Notes under the pieces: model-generated
The model's input: the letters and a program-made list of their open reading frames with translations, nothing else
Databases searched by the model: none
What the model was told of the DNA's origin: nothing
Made by a program: the position numbers and the translations under genes
DNA from: Bacteroidia bacterium
GTDB lineage: Bacteria; Bacteroidota; Bacteroidia; Flavobacteriales; Flavobacteriaceae
Direction of reading: 5' to 3'
Length of the DNA stretch: 64,000 nucleotides
Assembly (NCBI GenBank): GCA_030431055.1
Contig: JAUIJA010000008.1
Coordinates: forward strand, 1-64,000
In this document: piece by piece, positions 31,713 through 40,679 of the stretch
Numbering within the stretch: the stretch's first letter is position 1
Layout: each line of letters starts with the position of its first letter

Positions 31713-33598
31713 TATGAAATATAATATTGATGTTTGTTGTTGCTTTTAATTTTGTTTTTATCAAGCAACATTTGCAATGCAAAGATAAGTTCTTCTTGGT
31801 CGATATTCAATTCGGCTTCGATTTGTTTTGAAGTTAGGTGTTCTTCTCTAAGAAGTGATAAGATTTTATCAACTACCAAAACAGTATTTGTTGGTTTCTT
31901 TTTTAAACAAGTCGAACATTTCCCACAAGGTTTTGCTTTTTTCTCGCCAAAGTATTCTAATAACAAAGCATTTTTACAAGTAGTTTCGTTTTCAATAAAA
32001 TCGATAATTCGCTTAAACTGTTCGAGTTTTGTTTTATTCCGAATTTCTAAATACTTACTAATTCTATTAATCGTTAAATCGTCTTCTCTAACTTCGTTAA
32101 ACGTAATATAACTATCATTATTTATTAATTGTAAACTTACCACATTAGCTTTTTCGAGATTGTGTAAAGTATCGATAACTTCTTTTTCCGTTGCTTTAGA
32201 TTTCTTTGCAATTAAATTTGGGTTAATACCAACTTCCGTTTCGAAGATTCCAGAATACGTTCTTAAAATAGTAGTAATAATTTCTTCTTCGTTTCGATGT
32301 AAACTTACATAGCGAATAACTTCTTTACTCGGAATAATAAATTGCGCCTTTACTTTTTCAGAACTTTCATTAATTAGAGTAATAATGCCTTGTCGATCTA
32401 AAAACTGTAATGCATTAAATGTTTTTAAAACAGATAATTGATATTGGCTACAAAATGCATTTAAATTAAAAGTGAAATGTTCGTTATAACCTTCGCCGTA
32501 AGCAATTTGAAAATAATTGTTCAGTTTTTTATAAACGTCTTTTAGAAATTCCTTTGAAATTGTATTGTTTGAAAATAACTTCTTGGCAAGTTCAATTTCC
32601 GTTTTATCGGTTATTAAAACGCCAAAAGCTTTCTCGCCATTTCTTCCAGCACGCCCAACTTCTTGATAATAATTTTCTAAATTTTCTGGAATTTGAATAT
32701 GAATTACCGTTTTTACATCGGGTTTGTCAATTCCCATTCCGAAAGCATTCGTGGCAACAATAACTTGCACTTTATTTTCCATCCATAAAATGCGATGCGC
32801 TTCTTTTTCTTTAAACGATAATCCGCCGTGATAAAAAGTAGCCTTAAAACCTAAATAATTCAGTTGGTTTGCAATTTCTACACAAGCTTTTCGGTTGCGA
32901 ACATAAATAATTGAAGATTGCGGATTTTTAGTTAAAATCTGCTGGATTTTAGACAATCTATCTTCGGTATGAACGATGTGATACGATAAATTTTCGCGAT
33001 TAAACGATTTGGAAAAAGTTTGTAAGTTTTCTAAACCTAATTGCGTTTCTATATCTTTTTGAACAACTTCTGTAGCCGAACCTGTTAACGCTAAAAACGG
33101 AATGGTAGGAAAATGCTCTTTTAGATCTTTAATTTTTAAATAAGCAGGTCTAAAATCATGTCCCCATTGACTCACACAATGTGCTTCGTCAATCGCAATT
33201 AAATTTATAGGTAATTGGCGTAAACGTTCAACAAGCCATTCTTGTTGTAAACGTTCTGGAGAAAGATATAAAAATTTATAGTTTCCGAATTTGCAATTGT
33301 CTAATAAATCTGAAGTTTCATCAATGGAAATTCCGCCTAATAATGCAATGGCTTTAATGTCTTTTTTTTGCAAGTTTTCTACTTGGTCTTTCATTAAAGC
33401 AATCAATGGCGAAATAACTAGCGTTATGCCATTTAGAAGCATTCCTGGAATTTGGTAACAAACCGATTTTCCACCGCCTGTTGGCAATAAAGCAAAAGTA
33501 TCATTTCCTTCTAAAACCGATTGAATAATTGCTTCTTGCGGTTCGCGAAAGGAATCGTGTTTCCAATATTTTTGAAGAATTTGTAAAGCTTCTGTCAT
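31712..33598 (-). CDS. recQ: RecQ-family ATP-dependent DNA helicase
   Basis: This 628-residue helicase unwinds DNA 3' to 5' in repair. Walker A TGGGKSVCYQ, DEAHCVSQWGHDFRPAY and GRAGRNGE are visible, and a C-terminal zinc site has four Cys (ETTCKN, PCGKCSTC). The sequence after the zinc site is short and shows no HRDC domain, so this is the shorter RecQ type. It starts 3 bp after the AAA-kinase gene and overlaps fmt by one base, forming a tight operon. Confidence 0.94.
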   Translation of the reverse strand: MTEALQILQKYWKHDSFREPQEAIIQSVLEGNDTFALLPTGGGKSVCYQIPGMLLNGITLVISPLIALMKDQVENLQKKDIKAIALLGGISIDETSDLLDNCKFGNYKFLYLSPERLQQEWLVERLRQLPINLIAIDEAHCVSQWGHDFRPAYLKIKDLKEHFPTIPFLALTGSATEVVQKDIETQLGLENLQTFSKSFNRENLSYHIVHTEDRLSKIQQILTKNPQSSIIYVRNRKACVEIANQLNYLGFKATFYHGGLSFKEKEAHRILWMENKVQVIVATNAFGMGIDKPDVKTVIHIQIPENLENYYQEVGRAGRNGEKAFGVLITDKTEIELAKKLFSNNTISKEFLKDVYKKLNNYFQIAYGEGYNEHFTFNLNAFCSQYQLSVLKTFNALQFLDRQGIITLINESSEKVKAQFIIPSKEVIRYVSLHRNEEEIITTILRTYSGIFETEVGINPNLIAKKSKATEKEVIDTLHNLEKANVVSLQLINNDSYITFNEVREDDLTINRISKYLEIRNKTKLEQFKRIIDFIENETTCKNALLLEYFGEKKAKPCGKCSTCLKKKPTNTVLVVDKILSLLREEHLTSKQIEAELNIDQEELIFALQMLLDKNKIKSNNKHQYYIS

Positions 33599-33601
33599 AT
33601 G

Positions 33602-34141
33602 TTATTTTGCTAGATGCTGAAGCAAAAAAGCCACTCTATTCTCAACCGTATCTTTAGGAATAGTCACTAAATCGTAACCAAAATTTCTATACGTTTCTTC
33701 TAAATGTTCGTGTATTAAAACCGCTTGTTCGTAGCTTTCATAACGTTCAGCATCGCTCACGTAGATTTCTTTCCAAGGAGGTAATAAAAATACTTTGTGG
33801 TAACGATGGTTGTTACAAGCGTCAGAAAACGATTTTGGGTAGCTATCGCCAATGTAATGCATATACGCTAAAACATCAGGAATTCCTCTATCTAGAAATA
33901 CAACGTTAGTTTCTTCTTCGTGTGCTTCTTGGTGTTGTTTTATTCTACCTTGAAGTAACATTTCGCTAAATAACAGCGGTTGTTCTAAGAATAATTGGTC
34001 GATTCCTTGTTCTTGCGCTTCTTTTATAATTGCTCTCGAAATTTCAGGATAACAAATAAAACCTTTCTCAACTAAAGCATTTATCAATGTTGTTTTTCCC
34101 GAACTTGGTCCGCCAGCTAATACAATAATTTCTTTCTTCAT
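33602..34141 (-). CDS. AAA-family ATPase/kinase (AAA_28-like)
   Basis: This 179-residue P-loop protein has Walker A GGPSSGKTTLI and a Walker B-like VVFLDRGIPD, and looks like the NadR/Ttd14-type AAA_28 group. The phosphorylated substrate is unknown. It is the first gene of the recQ-fmt operon and is divergent from the DUF493 gene. Confidence 0.85.
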   Translation of the reverse strand: MKKEIIVLAGGPSSGKTTLINALVEKGFICYPEISRAIIKEAQEQGIDQLFLEQPLLFSEMLLQGRIKQHQEAHEEETNVVFLDRGIPDVLAYMHYIGDSYPKSFSDACNNHRYHKVFLLPPWKEIYVSDAERYESYEQAVLIHEHLEETYRNFGYDLVTIPKDTVENRVAFLLQHLAK

Positions 34142-34237
34142 GGTAAAATTTAAAAAGCAAAAATAGTTTTTTTTAAAAATCTATTCAACTTTGTTAAATT
34201 TACGAGAATTGCGTTCGGCTTTCTGAACTTAAAAAAG

Positions 34238-34245
34238 TATATTTG
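34238..34245 (+). promoter_or_regulatory. -7 box TATATTTG upstream of the DUF493 gene
   Basis: TATATTTG is a perfect -7 box 21 bp before the start at 34266. No TTG at the usual distance. Confidence 0.5.
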
Positions 34246-34265
34246 CTATATATATACAATGAAAA

Positions 34266-34550
34266 ATGGATAAGAAGACAGAGGAATTTTATGCGCGCTT
34301 AAAAGAAGAGTTGGTAAATACTTCAATATGGCCAGCAGAATATTTATATAAATTTATATTGCCTTCAGATAAAGAAAAAGTTACTCAAGTAGAAACAATT
34401 TTCGACGGAATGGGCGCAGTAATTACTACTAAACAATCGAAAACAGGTAAATACACCAGTGTTTCGGTTAGTGTAAATATGAAAAATCCAGATGCGGTTA
34501 TTGAAAAATACAAAGAAGTATCAGTAATCGAAGGAATTATTTCATTATAA
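34266..34550 (+). CDS. DUF493 (YbeD-like) protein
   Basis: This 94-residue protein is of the DUF493/YbeD group, with a ferredoxin-like small fold: WPAEYLYKFILPSD, VTQVETIFDG, TSVSVSVNMKNPDAVIEKYKEV. Function unknown; E. coli YbeD lies next to lipoic acid genes. Here it opens a run with DUF4290 and murA (10 bp and 5 bp gaps). Confidence 0.9.
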   Translation: MDKKTEEFYARLKEELVNTSIWPAEYLYKFILPSDKEKVTQVETIFDGMGAVITTKQSKTGKYTSVSVSVNMKNPDAVIEKYKEVSVIEGIISL

Positions 34551-34560
34551 AAAGTAAAGA

Positions 34561-35235
34561 ATGGAAGAAAATTTAGCATTAGAATATAATTCGCAACGAA
34601 AATCACTTATAATTCCAGAGTACGGAAGACATTTACATAAGTTAATCGACCATGTTCTTTTAATTGAAGACAGAGACGAACGCAATAAAGCGGCGCAATA
34701 TGTAATCTCAGTAATGGGAAATTTAAATCCGCATTTGCGTGATGTTCCAGATTTTCAGCATAAGTTATGGGATCAGTTATTTATCATGTCTGATTTTAAA
34801 TTAGATGTAGATTCGCCGTATCCAATTCCTTCGCGTGAAGAAATATACCAACGACCAGAACCATTAGCATATCCACAAAATTTTCCAAAATATCGTTTTT
34901 ACGGAAATAACATTTCAAATATGATTAATGTAGCGGTAAGTTGGGAAGAAGGCGAAATGAAAAATGCATTGATTATGGTTATTGCTAATCATATGAAAAA
35001 GTGCTACTTAAGTTGGAATAAAGAAACGGTTGAAGATGATGTGATTTTCGAACATTTATTTGAATTGTCAGATGGTAAAATTAACTTGGCTAACAGTAAT
35101 GAAGAGCTTTTAAACTCGCAAAACTTGTTAAAAGTAAGCCGAAAATCTTCAAATAAATCACAATACAACCAGAAAAATTCTGGACAAAAAAATCAGTATA
35201 AAAAGAGAAGTAACTCAAAAAATAAAAGAAATTAA
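34561..35235 (+). CDS. DUF4290 protein
   Basis: This 224-residue protein is the Bacteroidota-specific DUF4290 family, recognised by LEYNSQRKSLIIPEYGRHLHKL and IMSDFKLDVDSPYP. The C-terminal 45 residues are Asn/Lys/Ser/Gln-rich and probably disordered. Function unknown. It sits 5 bp upstream of murA, an arrangement typical of the phylum, so a cell-wall link is possible but unproven. Confidence 0.9.
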   Translation: MEENLALEYNSQRKSLIIPEYGRHLHKLIDHVLLIEDRDERNKAAQYVISVMGNLNPHLRDVPDFQHKLWDQLFIMSDFKLDVDSPYPIPSREEIYQRPEPLAYPQNFPKYRFYGNNISNMINVAVSWEEGEMKNALIMVIANHMKKCYLSWNKETVEDDVIFEHLFELSDGKINLANSNEELLNSQNLLKVSRKSSNKSQYNQKNSGQKNQYKKRSNSKNKRN

Positions 35236-35240
35236 TCATA

Positions 35241-36551
35241 ATGGGAACATTTAGTATAGAAGGAGGGAAGCCACTTCAGGGCGAAATTACACCTCAAGGA
35301 GCAAAAAACGAAGCGCTACAAATTTTATGTGCCGTTTTATTAACTTCAGAAAAAGTTACTATTACTAATATTCCTGATATTATTGATGTAAATAAGTTAA
35401 TTCACTTATTAGGAAACCTTGGTGTTAAAATTAGAAAGTTAGGAAAAGGAGCTTATACTTTTCAAGCTGATGAAGTAAATGTTGAGTATTTAGAAACCGA
35501 AGCCTTTAAAAAAGAAGGTGGAAGTTTACGTGGTTCTATTATGATTGTTGGACCGCTTTTAGCACGTTTCGGGAAAGGTTATATTCCAAAGCCAGGTGGC
35601 GATAAAATCGGACGTAGAAGATTAGATACGCACTTTGAAGGATTTATCCGTTTAGGAGCGAAATTCCGTTATAATAGAGAAGATCATTTTTACGGAGTAG
35701 AAACAAAATCGAAGTTACAAGGAACTTACATGTTGCTTGATGAAGCTTCGGTAACAGGAACAGCAAATATTGTTATGGCGGCAGTTTTAGCCGAAGGGAC
35801 AACAACGATTTATAATGCAGCTTGTGAACCTTATTTACAGCAATTGTGTAAAATGTTGGTTTCTATGGGCGCAAAAATTTCAGGAATTGGTTCTAATTTG
35901 TTAACGATTGAAGGTGTTGAATCTTTAGGTGGTTGCGAACATAGAATTTTACCTGATATGATTGAAATTGGTTCGTGGATTGGTCTTGCGGCTATGACGC
36001 GTAGCGAAATTACAATTAAAGATGTTAGTTGGGATAATTTAGGGCAAATTCCAAATGTATTCGGGAAAATGGGAATTACATTGGAAAGAAAAGGCGATGA
36101 TATTTACATACCGGCTCATAAAAATGGTTACCAAATTAAAACAGATATCGATGGTTCAATTTTAACAATCGCCGATGCACCTTGGCCAGGATTTACGCCT
36201 GATTTATTAAGTATTATTTTGGTAGTGGCAACACAAGCAAAAGGTGAAGTTTTAATTCACCAAAAAATGTTTGAAAGCCGTTTGTTCTTCGTAGATAAAT
36301 TGTTAGATATGGGCGCGAAGATTATTCTTTGCGATCCGCATAGAGCAATTGTAATCGGACATAATTTCCAATCGCAATTAAAAGCAACAACGATGACTTC
36401 GCCAGATATTCGTGCTGGAATTTCATTATTAATTGCTGCGTTAACGGCAAAAGGAACTTCGACTATTCAAAACATCGAACAAATCGATAGAGGTTACGAA
36501 AACATAGACGAACGTTTACGCGCTATTGGAGCGAATATTGTAAGAGTGTAA
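35241..36551 (+). CDS. murA: UDP-GlcNAc 1-carboxyvinyltransferase with Asp at the catalytic Cys position
   Basis: This 436-residue enzyme transfers enolpyruvate from PEP to UDP-GlcNAc, the first committed step of peptidoglycan synthesis. GAKNEALQILCAVLL, LRGSIMIVGPLLARFG and the six-repeat fold fit MurA. In the active-site loop, E. coli has PGGCAIG; here it reads PGGDKIG, with Asp121 where the fosfomycin-reactive Cys lies. Enzymes with Asp at this place are active and fosfomycin-resistant in other phyla. A bidirectional terminator follows. Confidence 0.96.
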   Translation: MGTFSIEGGKPLQGEITPQGAKNEALQILCAVLLTSEKVTITNIPDIIDVNKLIHLLGNLGVKIRKLGKGAYTFQADEVNVEYLETEAFKKEGGSLRGSIMIVGPLLARFGKGYIPKPGGDKIGRRRLDTHFEGFIRLGAKFRYNREDHFYGVETKSKLQGTYMLLDEASVTGTANIVMAAVLAEGTTTIYNAACEPYLQQLCKMLVSMGAKISGIGSNLLTIEGVESLGGCEHRILPDMIEIGSWIGLAAMTRSEITIKDVSWDNLGQIPNVFGKMGITLERKGDDIYIPAHKNGYQIKTDIDGSILTIADAPWPGFTPDLLSIILVVATQAKGEVLIHQKMFESRLFFVDKLLDMGAKIILCDPHRAIVIGHNFQSQLKATTMTSPDIRAGISLLIAALTAKGTSTIQNIEQIDRGYENIDERLRAIGANIVRV

Positions 36552-36587
36552 CTCACTAATCAGTGTTCAGTTAATAGTTTTCAGATA

Positions 36588-36619
36588 TAAAAAAAGCCTT
36601 GAATTTTCAAGGCTTTTTT
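36588..36619. terminator. Bidirectional terminator after murA
   Basis: AAAAAGCCTTGAA pairs with TTCAAGGCTTTTT. It serves both murA (+) and the convergent membrane protein gene (-), whose stop codon lies only 6 bp away. Confidence 0.87.
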
Positions 36620-36624
36620 ATGTT

Positions 36625-37047
36625 TTATCCAATCCAATTTTTCTGAATACAGTATTTAGAATACCAAATTAAGAACAACGCAAATAGAATTACCATAATT
36701 GGCATTGCCATCGCACTTGGACCGTAAACAGCAATAGAATCGATTACAAAAAAGTTGTAATACATTTGCACTAAAATCCCAATTAAGGAAATAATGAAAA
36801 CGGTTTTTGCTAATTGTTTTCTCATTAAAAGTAAAATACAACCTAAAACTCCGCCAAAAACGGCAATGGCAAATGCAGCTGTTGCCCAACTTGGAGCTTC
36901 AGTAATCATTTTTAGTTGTTCTTCGTTATACATAGCTTTAAAAGAATCGGTCATAAACGCTTGTTGTAAATAAGCATTAACACCCATGGCGTTCCATAAA
37001 AGAGCAATAACACTTATTACCCAAAAAGAAGTACTTGGTTTTGTCAT
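36625..37047 (-). CDS. Four-helix membrane protein of unknown function
   Basis: This 140-residue protein has four predicted membrane helices (ISVIALLWNAMGV, WATAAFAIAVFGGVLGCILLL, VFIISLIGILVQMYY, MPIMVILFALFLIWY). The family is known as a hypothetical in Bacteroidota; I cannot name a function. It is monocistronic, between a terminator and a repeat-bearing gap. Confidence 0.8.
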   Translation of the reverse strand: MTKPSTSFWVISVIALLWNAMGVNAYLQQAFMTDSFKAMYNEEQLKMITEAPSWATAAFAIAVFGGVLGCILLLMRKQLAKTVFIISLIGILVQMYYNFFVIDSIAVYGPSAMAMPIMVILFALFLIWYSKYCIQKNWIG

Positions 37048-37135
37048 AATTAGTTTACTATTGGTTAGTTAGACTAAGATAGTGAAAAAAATGACAAGTT
37101 GTTTTTTACACGGATTGTAAATGCGCGTTTCATTT

Positions 37136-37231
37136 GTCATTCCGACATCATAAGGAGAAACGTAAGTTCAGCGTAGCTAAATCTCATAATTTATTTTTTT
37201 ATGTGTTTTCTCACTTTGTTTGAAATGACAA
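37136..37231. repeat. REP-like palindrome between membrane protein and DUF5686 genes
   Basis: The left arm TTTGTCATTCCGACATCATA and the right end CACTTTGTTTGAAATGACAA form a loose palindrome (TTTGTCATT/AATGACAA) with GTCATTC start, like the other REP-like elements. It fills half of the 221-bp gap 37048-37268. Confidence 0.55.
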
Positions 37232-37268
37232 TTGTGATAACTAGCGCCGAAATGTCTTCCTTACATTA

Positions 37269-39737
37269 TTAAAATTGAATTCCAAACATTACGACATCGC
37301 CTAAATAACCATTTTGATAGGCACGAACATAATCAATTCGTAAGAAACGGAATTTTCCAAAGCCAATATTATCAAAACCAACAGTAAACTCTTGATACGG
37401 TTTAAAATGCGGAACGTTTATTTGGTGAAAACTTCCTATTAAATTCCATTGTAATTTATTCAACAACGGAATTTTATTCATAATGTAACCTTTAAAGTTG
37501 TGTTCGATATGCGTTTCTAAATACGAATCGTTAGTTGAGTTACTATAATAAGGTAACAAATTAAAAGCGTTTATATAATCGCCTCTAAAGTTTACATGCG
37601 TTTGGTTTCCGTTAAAATGTTTGTAATCGATAAACGAAATATTATAGGCATTAAAGAATTTTCCAGCTTTAAAACGCAAGGCAAAATCACCTTTATTGCC
37701 AAGAGTTTTGTCGTAATCTAAACGTCCGGCGATAAAATCATATTCATAATTGCTATTTGTTGCGCCAAAAGCTTTGGTGTAACCAAAACTTAAAACTGGA
37801 TAATCGTCGTTTTGAATGTTTAATTTTCCATCGGGACGCGAAATATATTTCTGTCCGAAACGAATTCGTGTTGCAATTGTACCTTTATAGATATGATGTT
37901 TTACAAACGGAACCGAAGTTTCATTAAATGGATCTAAGGGATTGTTTGAAAAATAATCGTCCTTATTCTTAATTAGAACGTAATCGGTATTGTTAAAAAG
38001 TGGTCTGCGATTTTCATATTCTAAACTTCCGTTGAGGTAAATTCCGTTTACAATTTCTTGTCCATAATTAATTCGCGCAAATTCTTTGTTGTACAATTTC
38101 ATGTAATTGTCTTTAAAGAACAACGAACTAATCGAATTAATGAATTCAGTAATAGGTTCTGATTGGTTAAACTGACTAAGAGCGCTTCCACCAGAAACTG
38201 AAATATTTGCTTTATTGATGTTGTTGAAACGATGATAGAAATTTCCAGTAACTCGCAATCTGTCTTCGGCAAAACCATAATTAAAAATAGAAGAAATCGA
38301 AGTGTATTTTCCTTTTTCTTCATTTCGTTTTCTAAAAGTGAAACCAGAATCTAAATTCCAACCTTGAACAGTATTATAACTTAAAGAAGAAAAATCAGTC
38401 AAACCATGATAGGAAAAACTCCATTTTTTGAAACTATTATTATAGGTATAACCTGTAAGAATATATAAAAAGTGAAATTTATTCTTTTTTGCATCTACAG
38501 AATCTAAATAGGTTTGCGATTTACGTACCGTTTGAATGCTGTCTTTTTTAATATAACTCGTTACTTCTTCATCAGTCAACGGAACTTGGCGATTGTTTTG
38601 CCAGTAATTAGTGTCTTTTTTATTTGAATTTTCGGCAAATGTTACAATTTCTTTACCAAAGGTTTTCTTTTCAAAACTATCTTTAAAATCATAATTACTA
38701 AAAACGTAAGTAAATTTTCCAGTAAAGTTCATTCCGAAAATTCCAGCAATAAAATCTAACGATTGAACATTTTTAACCCAAAGCTGGTTGTTTTCATTAT
38801 AACTATAATTCTGAATTAATTTCATTGTTTCCAGAATGGGTTGTTGCATTCGATAACCTTTCAAATCGACATCAACACCATAAATAGCCCAAGAATCTTC
38901 TACTATATATAAGTAACCTTCAAAAACAGGTTCTTTGTCGCGTTTAGGTGTAACTTTAATTTTATTAATTAAATGTTGCTTGTCATCATAAAATGTACTT
39001 TCTAAAGTGTATTTATAGTAGTTGAAAGCATTATCAGCTAAAGGAGAAATTAAATTTATTCCGAAATCGACATAATTTCGGTAGAAATCATAATCAGTAT
39101 TTAACGCTGTATTGAAACTAAATCCGTTATCATCACCAGCCACTTTTGAAGCAATAATTTCTTCTTTTAGATTATTTGGTCTTTCAAATTTAATTTTAGA
39201 AACCGTTTCCGATAGATAAATTACACCACTACGAGTAGAATCTAAACTTCCTTCTAAATCGCCAATATCAACGCCCATAAATTTTTCGGGAATATCTTTA
39301 GCTCTAAAAATTCCTCTCGAATAAAAATCCGCTTCAAATTTATCAGTACGTTCTGTGTTTTTAGTTTTATTAGCTATTGCTTTTCTAATGATAATATTAG
39401 CTGGATTTTCACCTTCTGTTAAAACAACTTCGTTTAATTGAAAGTTTTCATCTTCTAATGTTACATCAAACTGATAAGGAAAAGAAGTAATTTCCAGAAC
39501 ATGCTTTTGAGTTTTATAACCTAAATATTGAAAAATTAGTGAAGTTTTACCTTTAACAGTATAGTTAAGTTCGTAATTTCCATATTCATTACTTGAAGTT
39601 CCTATATATGTGTTTTCAATAAAAATATTTACATAAGGAAGCGGATTTCCATCAGTATCTGTTATTTTTCCTTTTATTTGAGCAAAAGAAGAAATACTTA
39701 ATAATAATAAGGTAAATGAAAATAGATTTTTGAACAT
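37269..39737 (-). CDS. DUF5686 outer-membrane protein with carboxypeptidase-like N-terminal domain
   Basis: This 822-residue protein has a signal peptide (LLLLSISSFAQ), a carboxypeptidase regulatory-like domain (IKGKITDTDGNPLPYVNIFI, about residues 20-105) and a long DUF5686 region, ending in a predicted barrel (FRFLRIDYVRAYQNG...GIQF). It is thought to be in the outer membrane. It is not a TonB receptor, since no plug domain is seen. Function unknown. A long repeat composite lies in its upstream gap. Confidence 0.88.
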   Translation of the reverse strand: MFKNLFSFTLLLLSISSFAQIKGKITDTDGNPLPYVNIFIENTYIGTSSNEYGNYELNYTVKGKTSLIFQYLGYKTQKHVLEITSFPYQFDVTLEDENFQLNEVVLTEGENPANIIIRKAIANKTKNTERTDKFEADFYSRGIFRAKDIPEKFMGVDIGDLEGSLDSTRSGVIYLSETVSKIKFERPNNLKEEIIASKVAGDDNGFSFNTALNTDYDFYRNYVDFGINLISPLADNAFNYYKYTLESTFYDDKQHLINKIKVTPKRDKEPVFEGYLYIVEDSWAIYGVDVDLKGYRMQQPILETMKLIQNYSYNENNQLWVKNVQSLDFIAGIFGMNFTGKFTYVFSNYDFKDSFEKKTFGKEIVTFAENSNKKDTNYWQNNRQVPLTDEEVTSYIKKDSIQTVRKSQTYLDSVDAKKNKFHFLYILTGYTYNNSFKKWSFSYHGLTDFSSLSYNTVQGWNLDSGFTFRKRNEEKGKYTSISSIFNYGFAEDRLRVTGNFYHRFNNINKANISVSGGSALSQFNQSEPITEFINSISSLFFKDNYMKLYNKEFARINYGQEIVNGIYLNGSLEYENRRPLFNNTDYVLIKNKDDYFSNNPLDPFNETSVPFVKHHIYKGTIATRIRFGQKYISRPDGKLNIQNDDYPVLSFGYTKAFGATNSNYEYDFIAGRLDYDKTLGNKGDFALRFKAGKFFNAYNISFIDYKHFNGNQTHVNFRGDYINAFNLLPYYSNSTNDSYLETHIEHNFKGYIMNKIPLLNKLQWNLIGSFHQINVPHFKPYQEFTVGFDNIGFGKFRFLRIDYVRAYQNGYLGDVVMFGIQF

Positions 39738-39776
39738 GGTTATAATTTATGGTAAAAGATAATGTTTTTTAAACAG

Positions 39777-39862
39777 CGTCAGTTCGAGTGTTTTGATTCA
39801 GTTCTCTTTAATTTTCTTTTAGAAAAATTGGAAATGACGAATCAAAATGTATCGAGAACTTT
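39777..39862. repeat. 88-bp REP-like composite, copy 1
   Basis: CGTCAGTTCGAGTGTTTTGA begins it and GTATCGAGAAC ends it, with TTTTCTTTTAGAAAAA as an inner hairpin. It aligns over its whole length with 42270-42356 and with the reverse complement of 58083-58165. Confidence 0.8.
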
Positions 39863-39882
39863 TTTGATGAACATAATTAGTG

Positions 39883-40311
39883 TTAGTTATCGCTTTCTAA
39901 TATAAACGATTGCAATGCTAATTCGTAACTCATTAAACCAAAACCTACGATTACACCTTTAGCATCTGCAGCTAAATGAGATTGATGACGGAAACTTTCT
40001 CTAGAATATGTGTTAGTAATATGTACTTCAATAACTGGAGTATGAATTCCTTTTATGGCATCGCCTAAACCAACAGATGTATGTGTGTAAGCACCAGCAT
40101 TAAGAATAACACCATCAAAACTAAAACCAACTTCATGTAGTTTGTTGATGATTTCTCCTTCAATATTACTTTGATAATACTGTAAATCTATAGTAGGGTA
40201 TTTATCTTGTAATATTTGTAAATAGCGTTCAAAAGAAACATTACCGTAGATTTCGGTTTCTCTTTTACCTAGTAAGTTTAAATTAGGGCCGTTTAAAATT
40301 AGAATTCTCAT
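39883..40311 (-). CDS. aroQ: Type II 3-dehydroquinate dehydratase
   Basis: This 142-residue enzyme dehydrates 3-dehydroquinate in the shikimate pathway. NGPNLNLLGKRE with its Tyr-bearing loop, LNAGAYTHTS and the His-containing EVHITN are seen. ATG 40311 (MRILILNGPN) is preferred to 40347, because the longer start lies in a hairpin and adds residues not in the family. The gene is divergent from the OmpX-like and xerD genes. A terminator-like hairpin lies in its leader. Confidence 0.94.
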   Translation of the reverse strand: MRILILNGPNLNLLGKRETEIYGNVSFERYLQILQDKYPTIDLQYYQSNIEGEIINKLHEVGFSFDGVILNAGAYTHTSVGLGDAIKGIHTPVIEVHITNTYSRESFRHQSHLAADAKGVIVGFGLMSYELALQSFILESDN

Positions 40312-40330
40312 AAGTTGATTACTTTTATGT

Positions 40331-40366
40331 AAAAATAAAAAAACCATTCAAACAAATGAATGGTTT
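40331..40366 (-). terminator. Terminator-like hairpin in the aroQ leader
   Basis: AAACCATTCA, loop AACAAA, TGAATGGTTT. On the minus strand a run of T's follows, and aroQ starts 20 bp later. There is no minus-strand gene upstream that it could terminate, so an attenuator or a small RNA terminator is possible. Confidence 0.5.
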
Positions 40367-40618
40367 TTGATAACTTTATAATTGGCTTTTAAACTTATTC
40401 AGTTTAAAATTAACGTAAGCATTCATTTATTATTGTGTCTTTTTTGAAAAAAAATAACTGTAAACTTGATTGTTTTGGCTATTTTTACGCTTGTAGTGTT
40501 AAAAAAACGTTAGTTTTTATAAAAAAAGCACTTAAAAGTTATTGTTTTATTTGTCTGAAAATCAAGTTTTTAACATTGTTTTGTTGAAAAAAACATTAAA
40601 AATTGATAAAAATCATGT

Positions 40619-40647
40619 TTGTATATTCAAAAAAACACATAAATTTG
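40619..40647 (+). promoter_or_regulatory. Promoter of the OmpX-like gene
   Basis: TTG, 18-bp spacer, TAAATTTG: a full consensus match, 32 bp before the ATG at 40680. Confidence 0.82.
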
Positions 40648-40679
40648 TCACAAGATAACTTTAAAAATTTAAACTAAAC

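Larger units (their letters stand above)
40312..40679. other. 368-bp gap between aroQ and the OmpX-like gene
   Basis: No ORF is supported. It holds the hairpin at 40331-40366 near aroQ and a full consensus promoter at 40619-40647 for the barrel gene. The middle part (40370-40610) is very AT-rich, with long A and T tracts and no recognisable element. Confidence 0.7.

Noticed and set aside
31734-32763. Plus-strand ORFs of 125 and 69 residues antisense to recQ.
   Set aside because: recQ is conserved over its full length, and these frames show no protein-like pattern.
35107-35232. Asn/Lys/Ser/Gln-rich tail of the DUF4290 protein as a possible separate element.
   Set aside because: It is in frame and of a composition common at disordered C-termini; no repeat unit or DNA element is seen.
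36656-36889. 77-residue minus-strand ORF in another frame of the four-helix protein gene.
   Set aside because: Shadow ORF with Arg/Cys/Phe-rich composition.
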